The notes below the pieces were generated by a model that did no database searches, was not told the DNA's origin, and saw only the letters and a program-made list of their open reading frames with translations. A program made the position numbers and the translations under genes. Positions 1 through 9,529 of a DNA stretch of 55,632 nucleotides are shown one piece after another. Origin of the DNA: JAUHXS01 sp965213575 (lineage in GTDB: Bacteria > Bacteroidota > Bacteroidia > Chitinophagales > JAUHXS01); NCBI GenBank assembly GCA_965213575.1, contig CBDBZN010000026.1, forward strand, positions 1 through 55,632, read 5' to 3'. The stretch's first letter is position 1. Each line of letters begins with the position of its first letter.

Positions 1-2155
1 TTGATGGACGACTGGTTTAATAGAAGACTCTATAATAGGTTTAACAGATAGTACTTTTTTTTTAGGAGCTTATAGTACAACTATAGGTGATGTGGATAAT
101 GATGGATTAGGAGAAATCTTAGTGTTTAGATCATTTCGTGATAGTGCTCGATTGTATACAGGAATGGTACAGTGCTATGAACATAATGGTGATCTTAAAT
201 GGACATCAGAGAAATTAATTAATAGTTTTTATATGGGTTTAGCAGATTTTAATGAAGATGGACTTGCAGAAGTATATTATGACAATAAAATCATAAATGG
301 ACAAACTGGTGTTACTTTAGCTACCTTAGATATTCCGTATGAATCTTATGCAAGACAGGATCTAATCGTAGCTGATTTCTTGGATAGCACAGATGCATGT
401 CCGGATTGCGCAGGACTGGAAATAGCAGTACAAGGTAATAGAGTATATGCCATTGATATTAATAATAATCAAACTAGACTTGTAGATTCAATGCCTGATC
501 TTCCGGTGGGTTTTTTAAATTCTTTTGCAGATATTAATGTTGACGGCAATTTGGATATAGTTGCAATTAGTCTGATTGATACCTCCAATAGTTTTAACTT
601 TGTTATGTATTCATGGACACCTGCTACTCATACTCTCTTAGGAATTTATGACTTTATAGATTTTAAAGGCGGAAAACCCACCTTAACAAATGTAGATGAT
701 GATGATTTTTTGGAAATAGGAATCAGTGGTCGAACATCTTATCGCATGTTCGATTATAATGGAAATCCTAATCCGGAGAGAGCTTTTACTCGAAAATGGA
801 AACATTCTATTTCAGATCGGTCTTCAGGAGAAACAGTTGCTACAGCATTTGACTTTAACTGTGATGGTAAAAAGGAAATTGTTTATAGGGATGAAGACTC
901 TCTTTATATATGGAATTCACTCACGGGAGAAACCATGGCAAGTAAGCAATGCCTGTCAGGAACTCGAAGTGAATATCCAATCATTGTAGATGTAAATAAT
1001 GACAATCATGCAGATATTATTTGTGATTGTAGTGATTCTGTTCAATTACAAGTGGTTTTAGGCTTTGATGATCTCAAAACTAATATCATGGCTTTTACTA
1101 GTAGTGAAAATAATTGGGCAAATACCCGAAGGGTTCATAATCAATATAACTATAACGCTGTGAATATTAATGATGATTTGAGTATTCCTAAAGTTCAACA
1201 GTTTCCTGCCCATCAAAATTTACCTCAATTGAACGGGTTTCTTAATCAACCTTCTCTTAGTGACACTTTTAATAATCCATTTTGTTTTGTAAAAATTCCC
1301 GATGCAATTATCAGCATTGATAGTTTAGAGCAAGGGGGTTGCAATCAAATACTTCATTTAACAATCTGCAATCTAGATTCATCCATTCTTCTTGCTCCTC
1401 GTTTTAAATACTCTATTTATGATAACAGTAATAGAGAAACATCATCATTAATTATAGATACATTCACTACTCGCCCAATATTCCCCGACTCATGCGAGTC
1501 TTTTTCCATAGCTTTGCCCTCCGGATTTGAATATACGCTTTATGCAGTAATAACTGATACAGTTAACGACTGCTATGAGCACAATAACATAGATACTATT
1601 TTTCATCCTTCAGATTATGATTTTAATAACACCCCAGTTTCTTCTCAAAGTATTACTATAAGTGAAGGGAGTTGTGTACGATACAGCTCTTTAGTTGACT
1701 CAATTATTCCTTTTGCTATTAAATTTGGAAAGATCATAACTCCATTTACTCCTGAACTATTAAAGGATTCCATTTGTCCCGATGCACAACTTACAAATCT
1801 TCAATTGTATTTTAAGGAATCTGATACTTTTTGTATTTATTCTTCAGAAGTTAATATTATTGTTTCTAACTCCTTTTTCAATATTCCTAATGTGTTCTCA
1901 CCTAATGGAGATGGGTTAAATGATATGTTCAATATTTATACACTCAATGTTACAGACATTGAAAATTTAACTATCTCGAACCGATGGGGGGATATAATTC
2001 ACCAGTATTCAGGCCCTTTAAACGATTATAATGGCTGGGATGGAAAACATAATGGTATTCCAACAGAAATAGGCGTATATCTTATTACAATAGCAGCAAC
2101 TACAAATCTAGGAGAAAAAATAATTTATACTGATAAAATAACTTTACTTAAATAG
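1..2155 (+). CDS. T9SS-secreted FG-GAP/VCBS repeat surface protein, 5' partial
   Basis: Repeated Asp-rich calcium-binding-type segments (DVDNDGLGEI, DFNEDGLAEV, DINVDGNLDI, DFNCDGKKEI, DVNNDNHADI) are typical of FG-GAP/VCBS beta-propeller repeats in secreted Bacteroidota proteins. The last ~88 residues (VFSPNGDGLNDMF, then SNRWGD, GWDGKHNG and a short basic end) form a gliding-motility-associated type-B T9SS sorting domain, so the protein should be exported to the cell surface. The first possible start is a GTG at 92, but coding character and repeat sequence continue upstream to position 5, where an in-frame TGA lies at 2-4; no signal peptide is visible. The true N-terminus is therefore outside the window, or the frame is broken near its left edge. 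Binding target unknown. Confidence 0.8.
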
Positions 2156-2280
2156 ACATGGAATGTTTTATAAACTTTTTATTGGCAGCATAAGACATAG
2201 CATTTGCTAGATTTTAATACTTAACTTTTACCGTTAATAATATCTTTTTAAAGCTTTAAATTAAATACCTTAGTTAAGAG

Positions 2281-2388
2281 TGGGATGGCAGAAGAAACGG
2301 GAAATATATAGAACCGGGCACTTATACATACAGACTATTAGTTAATGATCAGCTAAAGCACGGCACTATAACTGTTTTAAATCGTTAA
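2281..2388 (+). pseudogene. Orphan fragment of a T9SS type-B C-terminal sorting domain
   Basis: Reading from TGG at 2281 to TAA at 2386 gives 35 residues starting WDGRRNGK and continuing through EPGTYTYRLLV to GTITVLNR. This is the last third of a gliding-motility-type sorting domain, comparable with the WDGKHNG...GVYLITI...KITLLK end of the preceding gene. A stop (TAA 2275-2277) lies two codons upstream in frame, so it has no start and no body. It is best explained as the tail of a deleted secreted-protein gene. The rest of the 237-base gap (2156-2392) shows nothing else I can name. Confidence 0.6.
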
Positions 2389-2392
2389 ACTC

Positions 2393-4306
2393 ATGAAAAT
2401 AAATTATACTTTATTCATACTCCTATTTATCTTAAGCTCAAAACTCGGAGTTTCTCAAAATATATATGAACATTATTATGATGGCAAACTCTATGTAAAA
2501 TTTAATACCCGGACTTCAGCGGCAACTACTCCACATTATAAAGTAATTACTGAAAATTTTCCCAAATGGGCAGAACTATATTTAGAAGAATATCAAATTA
2601 TTGCTATACAAACACCTTTTAACATTAAAGGTTTCGATCAATTTAAGTATGTTTATAAAATTTCTTTTAATGAAATAGGAAAAGTAGATCAGTTTATTGA
2701 AGAACTGGAAAATCGTCCTGATGTTATATATGCAGAAAAAAATCCAATTGATAAGCCGTATTACACACCCAATGACAATTATTATAGTGCCGGTCAACAA
2801 TGGGATTTAGAAAAGGTTGAAGCAGAACAAGCATGGTCTTATACCTTAGGCGATCCAAATATAGTAATAGCTGTAATAGATAACGCTATTGATATAAACC
2901 ATCCGGATTTAGAAAAAAAAATATTAATAAATAAAAATGAAATTCCCAATAATGGAATAGATGATGATAATAATGGTTTTATTGATGATGTAAAAGGTTG
3001 GGATACAGGAGATAATGACGCAGATGTTTCTGCACCTTCTTATACACGACAATATCAAGGTGCTTCTCATGGCACTCATACCTCCGGCATAGCCGGTGCA
3101 TCTACTGATAATGCACAAGGAATGGCATCTGTAAGCAATCAAGTAAAAATCCTTCCAGTTAAGACTACCCCTGATTATAACTTAACAAATGGAGGTGGAG
3201 GAACAGGAGCTTACGAAGGAGTATTATACGCTGCATTAATGAAAGCTGATATTTTAAATTTATCATGGGGGTCTACCGGATTTAGTATTACCAATAGAGA
3301 TATAATAAAGGCAGCACATGATGCAGGTTGCATTATAGTCGTGGCTGCGGGAAATTGGGGAAATGCTTATTTCCATTACCCTGCCTCTTATGCTCATGCA
3401 ATATCAGTCACTTCTACAGATAGATTTGATAGAAGATCAGCCTTTAGCACTTATAACGACAGTGTAGATATTGCCGCTCCCGGCGAATTAATTTTAAGCT
3501 CAGTGATGTATGGTAGCGGTTATGATTTCAATAGTGGAACATCTATGGCAAGCCCTTTAGTGGCAAGCGTATTTGGACTGGTTTGGTCAATTAATCCCGA
3601 CTTACCTAAAGAGGAAATAGTTAGTTGCGTATTAAACTCAACCGACCAAATAACATCTGATGTTGGCGATAAAATTGGCTCAGGACGAATTAATGCAAAA
3701 AAAGCTGTAGAATGTGCGTATAATAAATCTGTAGCAGATATAGATTTCTCAGGAATTTATGAAGTCGAAGGATCCTATTGTGAAGAACATGTATTACCTG
3801 CTGTAAAAGTATTTAACAATTATGGTAATGCAGTATACAGTATGCAAATAGTTGTCAATGTAGATAGGAATACCGATACTATTTTCTGGGAGGGGCTTCT
3901 GCCACCTTATGAAGGAATAGTTATTGAGTTACCTATAAACAAAGAAGCTTTAACCGGTAATATCATTTCTATCACTATTGAAAATCCTAACAATATTCCC
4001 GACTTAGATATGAATAATAATACCCAAACTACTGTTTTTTGTAAAGAGAACTTATCAGTAGAAGAAAATATTTTAATATATCAAGACATAGATAAGTTAA
4101 ATGTTCGATTTGATTTACCCGAAAGTAGTGAGGTACAAGTATATTTAACTGATCTCATAGGTAGAATATATGCAACACAGATTAAAATGGACTCAAAAGG
4201 AGGTCTGTTTACTTTTAATGCTGCTAATCTTAGCACTGGTATTAAATTAGTGTATATTATCGTCGATAATGAAGAGACATATGCTAGAAAATTTGTTTTA
4301 GAGTAG
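2393..4306 (+). CDS. Secreted subtilisin-family (S8) serine protease with T9SS tail
   Basis: The protein has 637 residues and an N-terminal signal peptide (hydrophobic residues ~5-21, then SQN). An inhibitor-like propeptide region (~25-125) precedes the S8 catalytic domain. The triad is visible: Asp163 in AVIDNAID, His226 in SHGTHTSG and Ser384 in GTSMASP, with the oxyanion Asn321 in AAGNWG. An Asp-rich DDDNNGFIDD loop before the His motif looks calcium binding. The final ~80 residues resemble a type-A T9SS sorting domain (LTDLIGRIY, then a K-F-V-L-E end). It should be an active, secreted or surface-attached endopeptidase. Substrate is unknown. It begins four bases after the stop of the upstream sorting-domain remnant. 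Confidence 0.88.
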   Translation: MKINYTLFILLFILSSKLGVSQNIYEHYYDGKLYVKFNTRTSAATTPHYKVITENFPKWAELYLEEYQIIAIQTPFNIKGFDQFKYVYKISFNEIGKVDQFIEELENRPDVIYAEKNPIDKPYYTPNDNYYSAGQQWDLEKVEAEQAWSYTLGDPNIVIAVIDNAIDINHPDLEKKILINKNEIPNNGIDDDNNGFIDDVKGWDTGDNDADVSAPSYTRQYQGASHGTHTSGIAGASTDNAQGMASVSNQVKILPVKTTPDYNLTNGGGGTGAYEGVLYAALMKADILNLSWGSTGFSITNRDIIKAAHDAGCIIVVAAGNWGNAYFHYPASYAHAISVTSTDRFDRRSAFSTYNDSVDIAAPGELILSSVMYGSGYDFNSGTSMASPLVASVFGLVWSINPDLPKEEIVSCVLNSTDQITSDVGDKIGSGRINAKKAVECAYNKSVADIDFSGIYEVEGSYCEEHVLPAVKVFNNYGNAVYSMQIVVNVDRNTDTIFWEGLLPPYEGIVIELPINKEALTGNIISITIENPNNIPDLDMNNNTQTTVFCKENLSVEENILIYQDIDKLNVRFDLPESSEVQVYLTDLIGRIYATQIKMDSKGGLFTFNAANLSTGIKLVYIIVDNEETYARKFVLE

Positions 4307-4356
4307 GCTGTGTGAAAGCAAGATTTTTTTTCAAAAATGCCAAAACACGTATTAGC

Positions 4357-4400
4357 TAGTCGCCCCTTAAAAAGTATTTAGTCGCCCCTTAAAAAGCATT
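4357..4400. repeat. Two-copy 22-bp direct tandem repeat
   Basis: Units at 4357-4378 and 4379-4400 share the core tagtcgccccttaaaaag and differ at one base of 22. The GC-rich core stands out in an AT-rich gap. It lies ~95 bp upstream of the transposase-like fragment, so it could be left from an insertion sequence end, but that is inference. Confidence 0.75.
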
Positions 4401-4496
4401 CAACGATTTGATTGTTAATAATTTACATACTATTTTGTTGGTATAAAACTGCAAGATTTAGTAACTTAGTGGAATAAACCTTGCAAACTAAATCGC

Positions 4497-4675
4497 ATGT
4501 TACCAAAAACAAAACCACAAAATCAGACAAGTTTTTTCTTATCGCTAGAAGATATGTTAAATCATAAACATCCTTTATTCATATTGTCTCAAAAGATGGT
4601 GTAATAAACAAAATGGTTGATGATTTTCCATTATTTTTTTCATGTGGACAAAATGGTTGGTCTTATTTTGAGTAA
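4497..4675 (+). pseudogene. Probable insertion-sequence transposase N-terminal remnant
   Basis: ATG at 4497 opens a 35-codon frame (MLPKTKPQNQ, then FLSLEDMLNHKHPLF, LSQK) that stops at 4602. A second frame from 4613 gives PLFFSCGQNGWSYFE before a stop at 4673. Both pieces recall the start of IS5/IS1182-type transposases in Bacteroidota, which typically open with a basic Gln/Asn-rich segment, a hydrophobic HPL-type segment and a W-x-x-F-E motif. The catalytic DDE part is absent. The assignment rests on a short stretch and is tentative. Confidence 0.4.
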
Positions 4676-4806
4676 GTTTTAAATTATTTGACTTATTCAT
4701 ATATTTCCAATATCTAAGCTAAACGGAAGCGAGCTCTGTTGGAGAGCAGCTTCCAGGGATACTTTAGATGCCTGACAAAAAGTCGATTAAGGAAGCCTGT
4801 TTTATG

Positions 4807-7452
4807 TTATGTATTAGGAATATCCTCTTTCGAGATCTTAATCTCCTCTTCTTTTTCTTTTAATTCCTCAATAAGCTTGATAGACTCAGGAATAGAGTCA
4901 CTAATGACGATGATGAATGCTCCTTTTTTTGCTTCGGCAATTACCTTTTTAATAGCCAAAGATTCATTTGCAACCACTTCTATTTTTTTCTTTTTGGAAA
5001 TTTCCTGAATACCTTGTGTTAACAACAACACCATTGCTTGGGCACTTCTACCTCTCAACTGAGCATCTTTTCTAATAATAATTTCATCAAAGATTTGTGC
5101 ACTTACCTTACCTAAATCAATGATATCCTCATCTCTCCTATCTCCCGTACCTGATATAATTCCCACTTTAGGCGTACCTTCTGTTTTTTCAAGGAACTTT
5201 CCAATGGCTTCCATTCCGGAAGGATTGTGTGCATAATCCAGTAAAACCGAAAATTCTTTAAACTTAAATAAGTTCATTCTACCCGGAGTTTGAGTCGGAG
5301 AAGGAATAAATGTATGCAAAGCCAGACGAATATCTTCCAATTGTACTGACCTTAAAAAGGCAGCTAAAACAGCTGGCAGCACATTTTGTATCATAAATAT
5401 TGCCCTTCCCGAAAAGGTGAGTGGAATATTTACAACCTTATCAATTCTAATTTTCCATCCTCCCTTATTAATCGTAATGTAACCATTTTCATATACAGCT
5501 GCAATGCCACCTGCCTTACAATGCTTTACAACACGATCATTGTGTTCATCCATGCTAAATAAAGCAATGTTAGATGTTATATTTTCGATCATTTCAAAAA
5601 TTAGATCATCATCGGCATTTAAAATGGCATACCCTTCTTTATTGACATTTTCTACTACTACTGATTTAACCCGAGCCATTTGTTCAATGGATTGAACTCC
5701 CTTTAAGCCTAGATGATCAGAGGTAATGTTCGTCACTATGCCAATATCACATTGGCTAAACCCTAAGCCTTCTCTCAAGATTCCACCTCTAGCAGTTTCT
5801 AATACTGCAAAATTTACTGAAGGATCACTTAATACAAAGCGAGCACTTTTAGGACCGGTACAGTCCCCTTTTTGCAACATTTTATTTTGGATATAAACCC
5901 CGTCAGAAGTGGTGTATCCAACCTTAAACCCGGCACTTTTAAAAATGTGAGCTGTTAGTCTCGTTGTAGTTGTTTTTCCATTAGTTCCTGTAATCGCTAT
6001 AATTGGAATTTTTGCTTGACTTCCCTCAGGATATAACATATCAATTACCGGTTCAGCCACATTTCTCGCCAGACCTTCTGTAGGATCTAAATGCATACGA
6101 AACCCCGGGGCGGCATTTACTTCAATTACGGCTCCACCTTTTTCAGAAATGGGATGCTCCAAATCTGCTGCTATCACGTCAATTCCGCAAATATCTAATC
6201 CTATTATTCGTGCGATTCGTTCTGCCATAAAACGATTGTAAGGATGAACTAAGTCCGTTACATCTGTTGCAGTTCCGCCAGTACTTAAATTAGCTGTTGT
6301 CTTCAAAAAAAGATTTTTGCCTTTTGCAAGAACAGAAGAAACCTTTAATTGCTTAGTTTCCAGTATATGCTTAGTCATTTTGTCAACCGTAATTTCCGTC
6401 AACATATTTTCGTGTCCAAAACCTCTCCTTGAATCTGAATTAACCTTTTTGATTAATTGTCTGATGGTCGACTTTCCATCTCCAATAATATGAGCGGGAG
6501 TACGTTTTGCGGCAGCCACCAATTGGTAATTAACCACCAAGAGCCGAAAATCAGCACCTTTAATCATTTGCTCAACGATAATTCTTCTTCCGTGCTTTTT
6601 TGCTAGATTAAAAGCGATAAGTGCTTCGCTTTTAGTCTTTATATTGGTGGTAGCTCCTCTTCCATGGTTTCCATCAACAGGCTTTATAACATACGGATAA
6701 TCAGCATTTTCAAGATAACTTAATAGTTCTCCTTCTGTTTCAGCAATTCCTCCCTTAGGAACAGGAATCTCCGCTTTGGATAACAAAAATTTGGTATCTT
6801 CCTTATCTCCGGCAAGGTCTACGCCTATTCCACTCGTTTGACTGGTTATAGTTGCCATTATGCGTTTCTGATACATTCCATAGCCTAATTGAACTAAAGA
6901 ATATTTATTTAGCCGCATGTAAGGAATGCCTCTTCTTACGGCTTCGTCTACAATTGCAGCTGTGCTTGGACCCAGTTTGTCTTCCTCCCTAATTTCTTTT
7001 AAGATTTGTATATCTTCTTCTAATGAATATGCTTCTCCTTTTATTAATGCTTCTAAAATTTTTATTGACGCTTTAGCAGCATATATACCGGCATTTTCTT
7101 GCGTATAGTTAAATACTACATTATAAACTCCTTTTTCACCAACACCCCTTGTTCTTCCAAATCCACAATCCATTCCTGCAAGGGTTTGAATTTCCAAGGC
7201 AATATGTTCGGCAATATGCCCCATCCAAGTACCTTCTTTTACGCGCTCAAAAAATCCGCCTTCATGGTCTTCAGAACAATGATGTGCATATAGTGTAGGC
7301 ATCATCTCTTTTAGTTGTTCATAAAAACCGTTTATTTTATTGGAAGGAATTTCTTCCATTTCCTCTAAATCCAATAGCATAATAATGAGCTTATGCCTAC
7401 GATTTGACCAATAATTAGGACCTCGGAGCACTTTAATATCACGTATCTTCAT
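4807..7452 (-). CDS. cphA: Cyanophycin synthetase
   Basis: Cyanophycin synthetase polymerises Asp and Arg into the nitrogen-storage polymer cyanophycin (multi-L-arginyl-poly-L-aspartate) using ATP, in the cytoplasm. The protein has 881 residues, the usual length for the bifunctional CphA1 type. The order fits the family: an N-terminal domain (1-~160, with WMGHIAEHIALEIQ), an ATP-grasp domain (~215-460, with VIKPVDGNHGRG and VIEVNAAPGFRMH) and a Mur-ligase-like domain starting with the P-loop ITGTNGKTTTT near 487-497 and carrying DYAHNP further on. The shorter CphA2 type, which joins dipeptides, is less likely given the length. It diverges from cphB across a 145-base gap, which presumably holds both promoters; I recognise no specific operator there. 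Confidence 0.93.
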   Translation of the reverse strand: MKIRDIKVLRGPNYWSNRRHKLIIMLLDLEEMEEIPSNKINGFYEQLKEMMPTLYAHHCSEDHEGGFFERVKEGTWMGHIAEHIALEIQTLAGMDCGFGRTRGVGEKGVYNVVFNYTQENAGIYAAKASIKILEALIKGEAYSLEEDIQILKEIREEDKLGPSTAAIVDEAVRRGIPYMRLNKYSLVQLGYGMYQKRIMATITSQTSGIGVDLAGDKEDTKFLLSKAEIPVPKGGIAETEGELLSYLENADYPYVIKPVDGNHGRGATTNIKTKSEALIAFNLAKKHGRRIIVEQMIKGADFRLLVVNYQLVAAAKRTPAHIIGDGKSTIRQLIKKVNSDSRRGFGHENMLTEITVDKMTKHILETKQLKVSSVLAKGKNLFLKTTANLSTGGTATDVTDLVHPYNRFMAERIARIIGLDICGIDVIAADLEHPISEKGGAVIEVNAAPGFRMHLDPTEGLARNVAEPVIDMLYPEGSQAKIPIIAITGTNGKTTTTRLTAHIFKSAGFKVGYTTSDGVYIQNKMLQKGDCTGPKSARFVLSDPSVNFAVLETARGGILREGLGFSQCDIGIVTNITSDHLGLKGVQSIEQMARVKSVVVENVNKEGYAILNADDDLIFEMIENITSNIALFSMDEHNDRVVKHCKAGGIAAVYENGYITINKGGWKIRIDKVVNIPLTFSGRAIFMIQNVLPAVLAAFLRSVQLEDIRLALHTFIPSPTQTPGRMNLFKFKEFSVLLDYAHNPSGMEAIGKFLEKTEGTPKVGIISGTGDRRDEDIIDLGKVSAQIFDEIIIRKDAQLRGRSAQAMVLLLTQGIQEISKKKKIEVVANESLAIKKVIAEAKKGAFIIVISDSIPESIKLIEELKEKEEEIKISKEDIPNT

Positions 7453-7597
7453 TGTTAGTTATTTTAACACATTATAGCTGAACCAGTTTTAACTATTCAT
7501 AATATTTGAAAGAAAAAAACACACTTTAAGAAAAGATGGGGTCAAATGCTAACTTTACTCTTTTAAGTATCTTCACTAAGTTAACTCAATAAAGCGA

Positions 7598-8467
7598 ATG
7601 TCAACCGAAAAAAGTAAAAAGCCCAAAGGGATATTGATCGCAATTGGTGGAGCCATTGATGCGGGAACTGCTCCGGATGTAGAAAACACTCCCAATGCTG
7701 AAAATTTTTCTGCAAAATTTTTAGAAATTGGTATTTTGAAACGTATGATTGAAGAGCTGTTGGGGGCTACGCAACGCATAGAAATCATTACAACCGCCTC
7801 TATGATTCCCGAAGAAACCGGACAGCATTATATTGATGCCTTTAAAAGGTTGGGCAATGATAATATTGATGTTATTCATATTCGAGAAAAAGAAGATGTG
7901 AAAAATCAAGTATATATCGATCGTATAAAACGAGCTGAAGGCGTATTAATGACCGGTGGAGATCAAAGTAGGTTAACGACTATTTTTGGCAGCTCAGAAA
8001 TATTACAAATTATGCATGATCGGTATGAAAATGAACATTTTGTTTTAGCAGGTACGAGTGCCGGTGCGATGGCTATGTCTTCTCTTATGATTTTAGGTGG
8101 CAAAAGCTCTGAAGCACTTTTGAAAGGAACAATAAAATTAACTAGTGGGCTTTGTTTTATTAGAGAAGTGACCTTTGATTCACATTTTATAAAAAGAGGT
8201 AGAATAGGAAGATTGTTTCAAACAATTGCAGCTTATCCTACTGTTTTAGGAATTGGATTAGGTGAAGACACCGGACTACTAATAAAAGATGGGGATCATA
8301 TGGAAGCTATTGGTTCCGGGTTAGTAGTTATTGTAGAAGGAGATAAAATTCAGTATACGAATATTGCAGAAATTAAAGATGGAGAACCTATATCAATTGA
8401 AAATTTAACTGTTCATGTGCTTTCAAAAGGGCATAATTATTTGCTATCAGGAAGAAAAATGATTTAA
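7598..8467 (+). CDS. cphB: Cyanophycinase
   Basis: Cyanophycinase is a serine exopeptidase of the S51-related class-I glutamine-amidotransferase-like fold that cleaves cyanophycin into beta-Asp-Arg dipeptides. The 289-residue protein shows GILIAIGGAID near the start, TGGDQSRL at 119-126 and the nucleophile motif GTSAGA at 152-157 (Ser154). It has no signal peptide, so it should act inside the cell on stored granules, unlike secreted cyanophycinases of cyanophycin scavengers. It is divergent from cphA and convergent with the isoaspartyl peptidase gene, separated from that by 11 bases. Context and motifs agree. Confidence 0.92.
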   Translation: MSTEKSKKPKGILIAIGGAIDAGTAPDVENTPNAENFSAKFLEIGILKRMIEELLGATQRIEIITTASMIPEETGQHYIDAFKRLGNDNIDVIHIREKEDVKNQVYIDRIKRAEGVLMTGGDQSRLTTIFGSSEILQIMHDRYENEHFVLAGTSAGAMAMSSLMILGGKSSEALLKGTIKLTSGLCFIREVTFDSHFIKRGRIGRLFQTIAAYPTVLGIGLGEDTGLLIKDGDHMEAIGSGLVVIVEGDKIQYTNIAEIKDGEPISIENLTVHVLSKGHNYLLSGRKMI

Positions 8468-8478
8468 AGTAAATCGAT

Positions 8479-9453
8479 TTATTTATAAATGGCGACTTCT
8501 ATTTCCTTTCCTTCTTGAGCAATTCCTCTATACATACCTTCTGTGTTGAAAGACATAACATAGTTCCCATTTTTATCAATAGCAATTAAACCTCCTTCTG
8601 CATTTTGATTTTTTAATTTTTCATGAATAATAAGATCAGTTGCTTCTTTTAATGTTATGCCTTTATAGTCCATTAAGGCAGCAACATCGTAAGCCACTAC
8701 ATTTTTAATAAAATACTCACCATGCCCAGTGCAGGAAACTGCACAAGTAGCATTATTAGCATATGTTCCAGCTCCAATAATAGGCGTATCTCCAATTCGA
8801 CCAAATTGCTTATTTGTCATTCCACCGGTTGAAGTCGCTGCCGCGAGATTGCCTTCCGAATCTATAGCAACAGCTCCAACGGTGCCTAGTTTTTTCCCCC
8901 CGTTTTCTATATTACCGACAGCACTTTTATTTGCACCGCTATGATCGAGCAAAACTTCATCACTTTCTTTAGCCAATTGCAGTTGTTTAAATCGCTGTTC
9001 CGTATAGAAATATTCGGGAGTTTCTATTGCACAATTATGTTTTTTAGCAAATTGACTAGCTCCGTCGCCCACCAACATTACATGCTCTGAATGTTGCATG
9101 ACTTTTAAAGCAGCCGAAATAGGATTTTTGATATTGGCAACTCCCGCAACAGCTCCTGCCTCTAAAGTTTTTCCATCCATAATAGATGCATCCATCTCAT
9201 TTTTACCATCATGGGTAAAAACAGAACCTTTCCCCGCATTAAATAGTGGCGAATCTTCCATTACTTTAACCGCTGCTTCTACTGCTTCAACCGCACTTCC
9301 TGATGCTTGTTGCAACACTTCTTTACCTGCTAAAAGTGCCTCCTCCAAAACCTTTTGATAAGCAGTTTCCAAAGCCAAACTCATGTTTTCTTTAATAATG
9401 GTGCCTACACCACCATGTATAACAAGTAAGTATTTCTGTTGGCTTTCTCCCAT
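8479..9453 (-). CDS. iaaA: Isoaspartyl dipeptidase / plant-type L-asparaginase
   Basis: This is an N-terminal nucleophile hydrolase that is made as a precursor and cleaves itself before a threonine. The 324-residue protein has the autocleavage site GTVGAVA with Thr191 as the new N-terminal nucleophile, followed by ATSTGG and GRIGDTPIIGAGTYANN, which line the substrate pocket in this family. It lacks a signal peptide. The family hydrolyses beta-aspartyl dipeptides and asparagine. Next to cphA and cphB its likely job is to split beta-Asp-Arg released by cyanophycinase into Asp and Arg, which completes degradation. The specificity for beta-Asp-Arg is inferred from position, not from residues. 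Confidence 0.88.
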   Translation of the reverse strand: MGESQQKYLLVIHGGVGTIIKENMSLALETAYQKVLEEALLAGKEVLQQASGSAVEAVEAAVKVMEDSPLFNAGKGSVFTHDGKNEMDASIMDGKTLEAGAVAGVANIKNPISAALKVMQHSEHVMLVGDGASQFAKKHNCAIETPEYFYTEQRFKQLQLAKESDEVLLDHSGANKSAVGNIENGGKKLGTVGAVAIDSEGNLAAATSTGGMTNKQFGRIGDTPIIGAGTYANNATCAVSCTGHGEYFIKNVVAYDVAALMDYKGITLKEATDLIIHEKLKNQNAEGGLIAIDKNGNYVMSFNTEGMYRGIAQEGKEIEVAIYK

Positions 9454-9529
9454 TCCTTAATTAATGTTATAATCAAATGTAAGTGAATTTAAAGTAGTAT
9501 TTATTTGAAAAAGGATCAATATTTTAAAC

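Larger units (their letters stand above)
4307..4806. other. 500-base decayed intergenic stretch
   Basis: This gap between the subtilase and cphA, which are convergent, holds a two-copy 22-bp tandem repeat (4357-4400) and two short fragments resembling the N-terminus of a transposase (4497-4604 and 4613-4675). An open frame at 4739-5008 mostly runs antisense through the cphA 3' end and has no recognisable product. No convincing intrinsic terminator was seen for either flanking gene. Confidence 0.5.

Noticed and set aside
4739..5008. 89-codon gene antisense to the end of cphA
   Set aside because: Most of it is the complement of a clearly coding region, has shadow-like Ser/Phe-rich composition and matches no family.
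4807..7452. UDP-N-acetylmuramoyl ligase
   Set aside because: The Mur-like domain is only the C-terminal half; the ATP-grasp half and the cphB neighbour identify cyanophycin synthetase.
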